Source of the DNA: CAZWDO01 sp964632485 [NCBI: uncultured bacterium] | GTDB lineage: Bacteria > JAGOEH01 | Assembly: GCA_964632485.1 (NCBI GenBank) | Contig: CAZWDO010000003.1 | Coordinates: forward strand, 252,877-316,876 | Length of the DNA: 64,000 bases | Direction of reading: 5' to 3' | Part shown: positions 44,535 to 51,455 of the stretch, one piece after another | Position numbering within the stretch: position 1 is the stretch's first letter | How the letters are laid out: every line of letters starts with the position of its first letter | Translations under genes and position numbers: made by a program | Notes under the pieces: generated by a model | What the model was told of the DNA's origin: nothing | What the model saw: only the letters and a program-made list of their open reading frames with translations | Databases searched by the model: none

Positions 44535-45470
44535 ATGAATGAAAATCCGGATTTTATACAGTTTCTGGAGCGCTTTAAAAAACAGTTGTCTCTCTTTGAT
44601 ACAGAGCCTTTAAATGGTATCTACCAAGAATTGTTTGCAGACTATCTTTCTGTTTATAGTCTTTCTTCGCTGAACCAACTCATTGGACGGGAATTTGAAA
44701 AACTATCCGATGCTAAACAGATAGAAGGTGCTTTATTACCCCAAGTCAGAGAAGAGGTATTGATATTCGTCCGCCAATTGGCTCCTCAATTGCAAAAGGA
44801 ATCTGAATTTCATTTTTATTTATGCCGGGAATTATTTAATGAAAAGAGTGATATACTTATGGAACCTCAACGCTTGTTTTCACGGATGAAGCGTCTGAAA
44901 ACGGAAACAATTGCGTCCGCGCAGGAATTAATTCAAACGATTGTGACTTCAACCCTTGAAAACTATCGCTTGATTGCCCGGCCCCGGGAATCCTCCGGAA
45001 GAAAAAAAACAAGTTGCGCGCAGTCATCAACCAACAATGAGCGCGATTTACAGCTAATTCAATTGCAGCAGGATTATGATAATCTGAAAAAACGTACAGA
45101 ACGGGAACGGAATGAGATGAAGGCTCAATTATCCATTGAGTTGCTGGGAAAGTTGATTCCCTCTTTAGATCAATTGAATCTGGCTTTGAAGCATCCACCT
45201 GAAGAAAAGGAATCAGATTTCTACCGGGGAATTGCGATGATCTACCGACAAATCTATCAGACTCTCAGTCAGGAGTTTGGACTGGAATCGATCTCCTGTG
45301 AGGGGCAATTGTTCGACCCGAACCAACATGAAGCGGTAGCCTATGAAGATTCGAAAAAATGCAAGGAAAATATAATACTAAGAGTTATATCACCAGGTTA
45401 TAAAGTCGGAGACAAAATTATTAAATACCCCAAAGTGACAGTTGCCCGGCGAGGCAAAAAGAAAAAGTGA
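44535..45470 (+). CDS. grpE: GrpE-type nucleotide exchange factor with long N-terminal extension
   Basis: A 311-residue protein. The last 140 residues are GrpE: LQQDYDNLKKRTERERNEMK (coiled-coil), LIPSLDQLNLALKHP, and the beta-wing FDPNQHEAVAYED with GYKVGDKIIKYPKVTVAR. The first 170 residues are helical, without cysteine motif or membrane segment, and are not part of normal GrpE (about 190-200 in total). GrpE releases ADP from DnaK. No dnaK, dnaJ or hrcA gene is adjacent, so a second, specialised exchange factor is possible. AAAGGAG seven bases ahead of ATG. Confidence 0.82.
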   Translation: MNENPDFIQFLERFKKQLSLFDTEPLNGIYQELFADYLSVYSLSSLNQLIGREFEKLSDAKQIEGALLPQVREEVLIFVRQLAPQLQKESEFHFYLCRELFNEKSDILMEPQRLFSRMKRLKTETIASAQELIQTIVTSTLENYRLIARPRESSGRKKTSCAQSSTNNERDLQLIQLQQDYDNLKKRTERERNEMKAQLSIELLGKLIPSLDQLNLALKHPPEEKESDFYRGIAMIYRQIYQTLSQEFGLESISCEGQLFDPNQHEAVAYEDSKKCKENIILRVISPGYKVGDKIIKYPKVTVARRGKKKK

Positions 45471-45471
45471 T

Positions 45472-46398
45472 TCATTTGCGGAAAAAGCCTATAACTTCCG
45501 TCAGACCTTCGTCTATTGAATATTGTGGCTGCCAGTTTAAGGTTTTATGCGCAAATTGATTGGCAAGATAGATATGCTTGACTTCTCCGGAACGGGGGGA
45601 GGCATAATTGGGTTTTGTTGAGCAATTGGTTAGTTGTCCGATTTTTTGATATAATTCAATGATGGAAATCGGTTTTTGACCACTCAGTTGGATTAGATGA
45701 TTTTCTTTAGTTCTCTGCGCCATCACCAAAGCTTGAACGATATCATGAACATAGACAAAATCCCGGGTTTGATGTCCATCCCCGAAGATAGCGCACGGTT
45801 CGCCTCTAAGCAGTCGATCAGTGAATATTGATACGACTCCTCCCTCATTATCGCTGGCCTGCCGGGGGCCGTAAACATTACCAAACCGAAAAATTATGTA
45901 GGGAATCTGGCGTAATTCGCAAAATGCGCGGATATAACGTTCGGAAGAATACTTGGCGATACCATAGGGGGATATGGGATTCACCGGGGTGGACTCAGTG
46001 ACTGGCAATTGTTCAGGGTCGCCATAAACAGCGCACGATGATGCAAATATAAATTGGGTATTTTTTTGGTGAAAGGCCCATGCTAATACTTGCAATGTGC
46101 CGATAATATTGATTTGCGCATCCGCTATGGGATCAATCAGCGATGTTGTAATATCGGCTTGGGCGGCTAAATGGTAAATAATGTCGAACGTCTGATTGTT
46201 GTTTAATTCTGGAATTTCTGATATCTGAGAAATTCCGGCAACGATCAGATGCGCTGAATCGGATAGGTTTTCCACTTTTCCATGCGATAAATCATCAATG
46301 ACCCAAACTTCATGGTGATCATGTAAAAGGCGATCAACCAGGTGGGAACCGATAAAACCTGCGCCGCCGGTAACCAGTATGCGCTTAGAAGATGGCAT
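45472..46398 (-). CDS. NAD-dependent nucleotide-sugar epimerase/dehydratase (GalE-like)
   Basis: A 308-residue extended SDR: ILVTGGAGFIGSHLVDRL (NAD-binding glycine motif), HLAAQAD, SSCAVYGDP, and the catalytic pair YGIAKYSSE (YxxxK). RFGNVYGPRQ and GDGHQTRDFVYVHD are the sugar-nucleotide contacts. Likely UDP-glucose/UDP-GlcNAc 4-epimerase-type activity for cell-surface sugars. The ATG lies inside the end of the DUF5989 gene, overlapping by 14 bases; a TTG 11 residues earlier is possible. Converges on grpE with one base between stops. Confidence 0.88.
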   Translation of the reverse strand: MPSSKRILVTGGAGFIGSHLVDRLLHDHHEVWVIDDLSHGKVENLSDSAHLIVAGISQISEIPELNNNQTFDIIYHLAAQADITTSLIDPIADAQINIIGTLQVLAWAFHQKNTQFIFASSCAVYGDPEQLPVTESTPVNPISPYGIAKYSSERYIRAFCELRQIPYIIFRFGNVYGPRQASDNEGGVVSIFTDRLLRGEPCAIFGDGHQTRDFVYVHDIVQALVMAQRTKENHLIQLSGQKPISIIELYQKIGQLTNCSTKPNYASPRSGEVKHIYLANQFAHKTLNWQPQYSIDEGLTEVIGFFRK

Positions 46399-46543
46399 AA
46401 ATAAAAGGCGCGACAGCCGATCCTTCGGCAAGTATGATCAATAGTCCCATTAATACCAGCATGATCACGATAGGGGTCAACCACCATTTTTTACGGTGCT
46501 TTAAAAATTCCCAGAATTCCATTAAAATTGTAATCTTACTCAT
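46385..46543 (-). CDS. DUF5989 (SxtJ-like) small membrane protein
   Basis: A 52-residue protein, too short for most gene callers. It reads MSKITILMEFWEFLKHRKKW, then one membrane helix (about 24-40) and GSAVAPFIYAIF. The EFWEFLKxRKKWWLxP entry and the GSAVAPFIYxxF end are the signature of DUF5989, which often accompanies carbamoyltransferase or cell-surface sugar genes. AAGGA stands ahead of the ATG. Start and stop are both well placed, and the epimerase gene begins within its last codons, so translation is coupled. Confidence 0.8.
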   Translation of the reverse strand: MSKITILMEFWEFLKHRKKWWLTPIVIMLVLMGLLIILAEGSAVAPFIYAIF

Positions 46544-46591
46544 TAAACTTACATCCTTTTCTATGGTTTTACGTTCACGTTAAAACAATAG

Positions 46592-47092
46592 TCATTCAAG
46601 ATTGATTTTATTTTCAATACAGTAATTGCGAATACGGGCCGCATGATCCTTATCGTCCCCATTCAATCGTTGCAGAATTTGAATTAAGGGGTTATCCGAT
46701 TGAGCGCTGATAGCTTCTTGAAAATGGGTTTCTGCTGCCGATTCTTCCAGCATAATGGCGATACGAAATGCTTCTTCTCGGGTAGGTGGATTAGTCTTGT
46801 AGTTTTGAATCATCTCATTCAGTTCCGCATTGATTTTTTTTAAGGTGTCCAGTTTGTTGTAGATCAATTCGGTAGGAAAAAGTCCAATATTAAGATATAG
46901 CTCAACACTTTCCAATAGCGAGGCGTGGTTTTTTTCTTCCAGAGTCAGACGCCACCATAGCTCTTCATCCTGGGGGAAAACAGAAAAAAACAGGTGATAT
47001 ACATCGCCGACATTTTGTTCCAATCGGGTCGCTTCTCCTAATAGCTCGTGTAAGGCTTTTTCTTCCACAGGCATCTCTTTTTCTGTTACCAT
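46592..47092 (-). CDS. Ferritin-like (rubrerythrin-type) four-helix protein
   Basis: A 166-residue helical protein with the ligand pattern of a diiron ferritin-like domain: EQNVGDVY, LEEKNHASLLE (ExxH), EESAAETHF and DDKDHAARI (DxxH where ExxH is usual). It should bind two metals and could act in peroxide or oxygen defence in an anaerobe. No rubredoxin domain is attached. No Shine-Dalgarno site precedes the ATG; the promoter spacing suggests a leaderless message, and nested inverted repeats lie just upstream. Confidence 0.75.
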   Translation of the reverse strand: MVTEKEMPVEEKALHELLGEATRLEQNVGDVYHLFFSVFPQDEELWWRLTLEEKNHASLLESVELYLNIGLFPTELIYNKLDTLKKINAELNEMIQNYKTNPPTREEAFRIAIMLEESAAETHFQEAISAQSDNPLIQILQRLNGDDKDHAARIRNYCIENKINLE

Positions 47093-47098
47093 AGTTAT

Positions 47099-47127
47099 AT
47101 ATTAAGTCAAAATCTAAAAAAAAACAA
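47099..47127 (-). promoter_or_regulatory. Probable leaderless-type promoter for the ferritin-like gene
   Basis: Minus-strand TTGTTT (47122-47127), 17-base spacer, TAATAT (47099-47104), six bases from the ATG. Confidence 0.45.
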
Positions 47128-47157
47128 GTGTTTTATTTGTTTCTTTTTTAAGAATGA

Positions 47158-47193
47158 GCAAATTTTTGTCAAATTTGCGCTTAAAACGCAAAT
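47158..47193. promoter_or_regulatory. Two nested inverted repeats, operator-like
   Basis: GCAAATTT-N5-AAATTTGC (47158-47178) is a perfect 8-base inverted repeat centred on a minus-strand TTGACA (47167-47172). It overlaps ATTTGCG-N7-CGCAAAT (47173-47193), a perfect 7-base repeat. The pair lies 66 to 101 bases upstream of the ferritin-like gene. A repressor site over a -35 box is the simplest reading; the -10 for that box is weak. Confidence 0.5.
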
Positions 47194-47245
47194 ACTTGTT
47201 CCTGCAGTCTATTGGGTTTCGCCCCAATCGTTCTTTTAGAACCTG

Positions 47246-49321
47246 TTATTTTGTCCAGTGATCCATCCAGTCCAGCACGGTATTCCACCATAACTGCGCG
47301 TTTAAGGGTTTTACGACGAAATGGTATTCATCGGGAAAATAGAGTAGTCGGGAGGGTATGCTCTGTCGTTGCAGGGCGGTAAAGAATTCAAGTCCCTGAC
47401 CGACGGGCACCCGGTAATCCTGTTCACCGTGAACAACCAGTGTCGGTACGCGATAGCGTGTCAGTTCCGCGGCATAAGAGGAAGGCGACCATAATTTATA
47501 GAGAGAGTCATTTTCATAAGGGGTGCCGCCGAATTCCCATTCGGGAAACCAAAGCTCTTCGGTTGCTCCATATTTGGATATCAGGTTATAAACTCCGGCG
47601 TGGCTGACCAGCGCTTTAAATTTTTTAGCTTCGGGATGGACGGCAATCCAGTTGATCATATAACCTCCATAAGAGGCCCCTGCGGCGGCAACCCGCTCGC
47701 CTTCGATAAACGGGCAGCGCGCGATCACCGAATCAAGACCAAGAATCAAGTCGCGGAATGGCCCGCCACCCCAATCTTGCGATACAGCATCGCAGAATTT
47801 TTGGCCATAGCCTTTGGATCCGCGCGGATCGACCATCGCCACAACATAACCTCGCGATGCGAACATCTGGTAGTTCCAGCGATAGTGGAACTCATCTTCC
47901 CAGCTTCCCTGCGGTCCACCATGGATCAGATAGACCAGCGGATACTTTTTTTGCGGATCGAAAAACGGGGGTTTTAAAAGATAGCCATGGACCCGCTGCC
48001 CGTCAAAGGATGTAAAATAAAAATCTTCTATCGGATTCATGGCCAGTTGTTTCAATAATTCGGCATTGACTTGGGTAAGTGGCTGGTTTTCCCGGGTTTT
48101 TACATGGATCGCATGAATTTCGCTCGGATAATTAGAACGCTGATGCTTGACGTAGAAGATTTCCTCCTGGGCATTGAAGCCGATGAGTGAGTTGATGTGG
48201 GAATTGAATAGGGTGTCAATTTTCAGATTTTGAATATTGATGCGGTAGATCCCGACCTGCCCATGTTTAAGGCTGGTGAAGCAGATAGCTTGGGATTTTG
48301 CATTCCAGAAAAGATTGTCTACATCCTGGTCAAAGCTCAACGTCAGATTCCGTTCGGCGCCGTTTTTGCGATTCTGCAGCACGATATCGTATTGGTCAGC
48401 TTCGAAACCTGGACGCGTCATGGCCCTCCAGGCCAGCCATTTGCCGTCGGGCGAATATTGGGGATTGTTGTCCACGGCCCGATTGCGGGTGATGGGGCGG
48501 GGGTTGAACACTTTTTCTCCGGCAAGGGGGATCGTGACAGCGAAGAGGTCGTTGTTGGTGGAAACGGCGATCGAGCTATCGGAATTGGCGATAAAGGTTA
48601 GTTCCCGGCTGCCGGGCGAAAAACAGAAATCGTCGCCGCTATCCAGATCCAGGGGCGGTGTGTTGATAGCGCCAGGACTTATGTCGCGAAAGCGGGGTCC
48701 GGTTTGGTATCGGCTGAGGGGATGGGGTGTCAGAAACAGATGGGAATAGCTGTCAGTGATCCAACGGTTCCATAGCCGGTAAGGTAGTTGGTCGGCGATT
48801 TTGGCCCGGACTTTGCTTGTTTGTATTTCTTTTGCGCGCTGCACACTGGCTTCCAATGTCTCGCATCCCTGGTAGAGAGGCGCGATAAAGGCCATCCAGT
48901 TGCCATCGGGCGACCATTTATAGTCGTCGGGAGTAACCGGAAGTTTCATTAGCGAAGTTACATTGCCGGTTCGGCTCTCCCATTGATACACAATGCAACT
49001 ATCTCCTTCCTCGCCCAAAAAAGTGAGCAGGCCACTCGTCGGAATCCAATGGGGCTGTGAAAGCTCCCCCAGTGTATCAGGAAGGGAGCGCAGTTTGGCT
49101 GTTGCTGTTTCGATGATGTGTACTTCTTGCCTGCCGCTGTTTTGTTCCATGTCGTAGGTGGTGAGTTCATAAGCGATAAATTTAGCATCCGGGGAAAGCT
49201 CTGCATCGCCGATGCGTTTTAGGGCCCATAGGTCTTCAGGCGTGATGGCTCGGGGATCGGCAGTCGTTACCGGTCCGCCGATCATCATGATAATAGTCAG
49301 AATGCAAAATACGCGGTACAT
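47246..49321 (-). CDS. S9 family (prolyl oligopeptidase-like) exported peptidase
   Basis: A 691-residue protein: signal peptide (about residues 1-21, MYRVFCILTIIMMIGG), a beta-propeller built of repeats such as AELSPDAKFIAYE and PQYSPDGKWLAW, and a C-terminal alpha/beta-hydrolase with the nucleophile in GASYGGYMI, the acid in GEQDYRVP and the histidine in DEYHFV. It would cleave short peptides outside the cytosol. The ATG eight bases after AAGGAG is chosen rather than the GTG three codons earlier, which abuts that site. The next gene upstream encodes another exported peptidase. Confidence 0.9.
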   Translation of the reverse strand: MYRVFCILTIIMMIGGPVTTADPRAITPEDLWALKRIGDAELSPDAKFIAYELTTYDMEQNSGRQEVHIIETATAKLRSLPDTLGELSQPHWIPTSGLLTFLGEEGDSCIVYQWESRTGNVTSLMKLPVTPDDYKWSPDGNWMAFIAPLYQGCETLEASVQRAKEIQTSKVRAKIADQLPYRLWNRWITDSYSHLFLTPHPLSRYQTGPRFRDISPGAINTPPLDLDSGDDFCFSPGSRELTFIANSDSSIAVSTNNDLFAVTIPLAGEKVFNPRPITRNRAVDNNPQYSPDGKWLAWRAMTRPGFEADQYDIVLQNRKNGAERNLTLSFDQDVDNLFWNAKSQAICFTSLKHGQVGIYRINIQNLKIDTLFNSHINSLIGFNAQEEIFYVKHQRSNYPSEIHAIHVKTRENQPLTQVNAELLKQLAMNPIEDFYFTSFDGQRVHGYLLKPPFFDPQKKYPLVYLIHGGPQGSWEDEFHYRWNYQMFASRGYVVAMVDPRGSKGYGQKFCDAVSQDWGGGPFRDLILGLDSVIARCPFIEGERVAAAGASYGGYMINWIAVHPEAKKFKALVSHAGVYNLISKYGATEELWFPEWEFGGTPYENDSLYKLWSPSSYAAELTRYRVPTLVVHGEQDYRVPVGQGLEFFTALQRQSIPSRLLYFPDEYHFVVKPLNAQLWWNTVLDWMDHWTK

Positions 49322-49427
49322 GGGTGTCACTCCTTATTTAATTTATTGTCATGGGTATTCATATCCCGCAGCTATACCGGACACCGTCGTTCGGCTAGAC
49401 TGCTCTGCAATGCGGCATCCACAATGG

Positions 49428-51455
49428 TTACTCGGCGATTGTTTGCAGCGCTTTATCCACAGCCTGCAGAAGGGGATCGGCGCTTAATTCCCGTCCAGTG
49501 GCTTGTTTCAGCCAGAGTTGGGGCAGGATTCGGCCATTTTTGCACATACGTGTCATTTCCTTACCAACCGAACGTCCTTCCAGATACGATTCGATCTGGA
49601 ACTGGATGAGGTGTCCTAAAGGATAGTCGGCCAAATAGAGCGGGTAGGCGATCATGTGCGAATAAATCGCCAGGATTGTTTGATCCTGGGAGTTGAATAC
49701 CGGCGCGTAATATTGGTTCCAGATTTTTTTCGCAAGCTCCAGCGTGGCGTGTTTCAATTCTTCAGCAGTGGCATGGGGATGCTGATAGAGCCATTGCCAG
49801 ACATCGATATCCAATAGGGAGACTCCCATGATTTCATACACGCTCCAACAAAGCTGTAGAGCGTTCATATTGGTTTGTTGGGCCATGGAGGTGGGCAATC
49901 CCAACAGAACCTGGTCACGGTTTTGGAAAACGAACGCGAAGGCTTCAGTAAATCCGTTAGAGGGAACACCAGATAAAAGATAATGGTCAACCATATTAAG
50001 GGAAATAGTTTGCTCGACATTATGGCCGAATTCATGGGTGGCAATATTGTAGCCCTTATAGGGAAGTCCCTGGGCAGCGAATCGGGTTCTGAGATGCGCC
50101 ACATCTGAACGCATGCTCGCCCCGGCCGCATGACCCACACCGCGCGCCGGATCGACGACAATCCGGCTGGCTATACAGTTGGCTGATTCCTCATCGAAAT
50201 CCAGGGCTTTTAAAATGCGGGGTAAATCGTTTTGTAGAGTTTTCGCATCTGGATACCGCTGCGTCGTCAGTTGGTCCAATTCGTTTTCATTGAGTTCGGA
50301 ACGCGGTTGGAACCCATTATACCAGATATCAAAAGGACGAAGGGTGCGTCCCAGACGCTTTTCAATCAGTTGAGCAATCTTTATTATTTGGGGCGCCGTG
50401 AGCAACCGGTGGAAAAGGTCCCGCACTTCCTGTTCCGTGAATTCCCGTTCCATTAAGAATTTTCGTTCAATAGCGGTAGGATAGTCCGGGTAATATGCAT
50501 CCAATTCCCTCAAGGCATGAAATTGCGCCAGTAGAATTTCATAGCGTTGATCTGCTTGATTTTTATTGAGTGGGGGCTGGGGAGGATCAATCAACTGACA
50601 TATAAAAGGATTCCAGATTATTTTCGGATTATTGATTACCTGGGCTGGAATCGTTTGATCAATGATGGCCTGCATGACGGCCATGATCATTTCCTGTCGG
50701 GCTAATCCATTTTCATGTTGATATTGACTCTTGAGCTCGTCGCGCAATCCCCAATGGGAGATTAGAGACAGATCCGCGGGGAATAGCGATTGATTATCGG
50801 AGTTGCGTAAATTGCCTAAATATATATTGTAATCGGCGATATATTGATCAGCCTCACTTTGGGCCTGGGCAATCCTTTGATTGCAGGCAGCCGGAACTCT
50901 TGCGCGGATCATGTCTCCCAGTCGGGCATAGGCCCATTGCTGTCGATCCCATTGACTGCTAAGCTTCTGTTTTTCTATCAGGGGATAAGAGGGGAAGTTC
51001 AGCAGTATCCAAAAAGAAATTTTTTGCGAAAATAAGTCTTCATAAAAGTGGGCAGTAAAATCAGCGCTGCCGATTAGTCGATCAATGGCTTGGATTTCGC
51101 CTCGGTCCAGTTCCAGTGGCTCTTTTAGTGACAATGACATTTTGTTGAAATGCCCGTTGATCGTTTCCAGCGCCGTGGAAATGCGTTCGAAGTTTATCGC
51201 CAGTTCAGCGCTGTCGGCAATGAAATGATCCAGGCAATAAGTTACAAATAATTCACGAGAGCCGTCACTTTTTTGCCAAAAATTGGCGCATTGAGCCACG
51301 CCTTTTTCAATTCGGGCATTGTTTTCCCGGCCATATTTTTCGATCAAACGGGATTTTGTCTCATTGATTGTCTGAGTGTCAATGAACATGGTCGGTTTCG
51401 CCAAGGTTAATGATAATAGGATCAAATTGACGAATAGGGTTAACAGGATTCTCAT
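49428..51455 (-). CDS. Exported M3-like zinc metallopeptidase
   Basis: A 675-residue protein with a signal peptide (MRILLTLFVNLILLSLTLA). The zinc motif is THEFGH, with the third ligand in GFTEAFAFV about 26 residues later, the gluzincin pattern of M3-type oligopeptidases. The long helical region before it fits that fold. The rest does not match a family I can name, so M3-like is a structural inference. GGGAGG stands five bases ahead of the ATG, which lies 77 bases inside the end of the helicase gene. Probably a periplasmic oligopeptidase or lipoprotein-free protease. Confidence 0.75.
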   Translation of the reverse strand: MRILLTLFVNLILLSLTLAKPTMFIDTQTINETKSRLIEKYGRENNARIEKGVAQCANFWQKSDGSRELFVTYCLDHFIADSAELAINFERISTALETINGHFNKMSLSLKEPLELDRGEIQAIDRLIGSADFTAHFYEDLFSQKISFWILLNFPSYPLIEKQKLSSQWDRQQWAYARLGDMIRARVPAACNQRIAQAQSEADQYIADYNIYLGNLRNSDNQSLFPADLSLISHWGLRDELKSQYQHENGLARQEMIMAVMQAIIDQTIPAQVINNPKIIWNPFICQLIDPPQPPLNKNQADQRYEILLAQFHALRELDAYYPDYPTAIERKFLMEREFTEQEVRDLFHRLLTAPQIIKIAQLIEKRLGRTLRPFDIWYNGFQPRSELNENELDQLTTQRYPDAKTLQNDLPRILKALDFDEESANCIASRIVVDPARGVGHAAGASMRSDVAHLRTRFAAQGLPYKGYNIATHEFGHNVEQTISLNMVDHYLLSGVPSNGFTEAFAFVFQNRDQVLLGLPTSMAQQTNMNALQLCWSVYEIMGVSLLDIDVWQWLYQHPHATAEELKHATLELAKKIWNQYYAPVFNSQDQTILAIYSHMIAYPLYLADYPLGHLIQFQIESYLEGRSVGKEMTRMCKNGRILPQLWLKQATGRELSADPLLQAVDKALQTIAE

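Noticed and set aside
48276-48749. 157-codon plus-strand frame opposite the S9 peptidase
   Set aside because: Antisense shadow of a gene with clear catalytic motifs; no family match.
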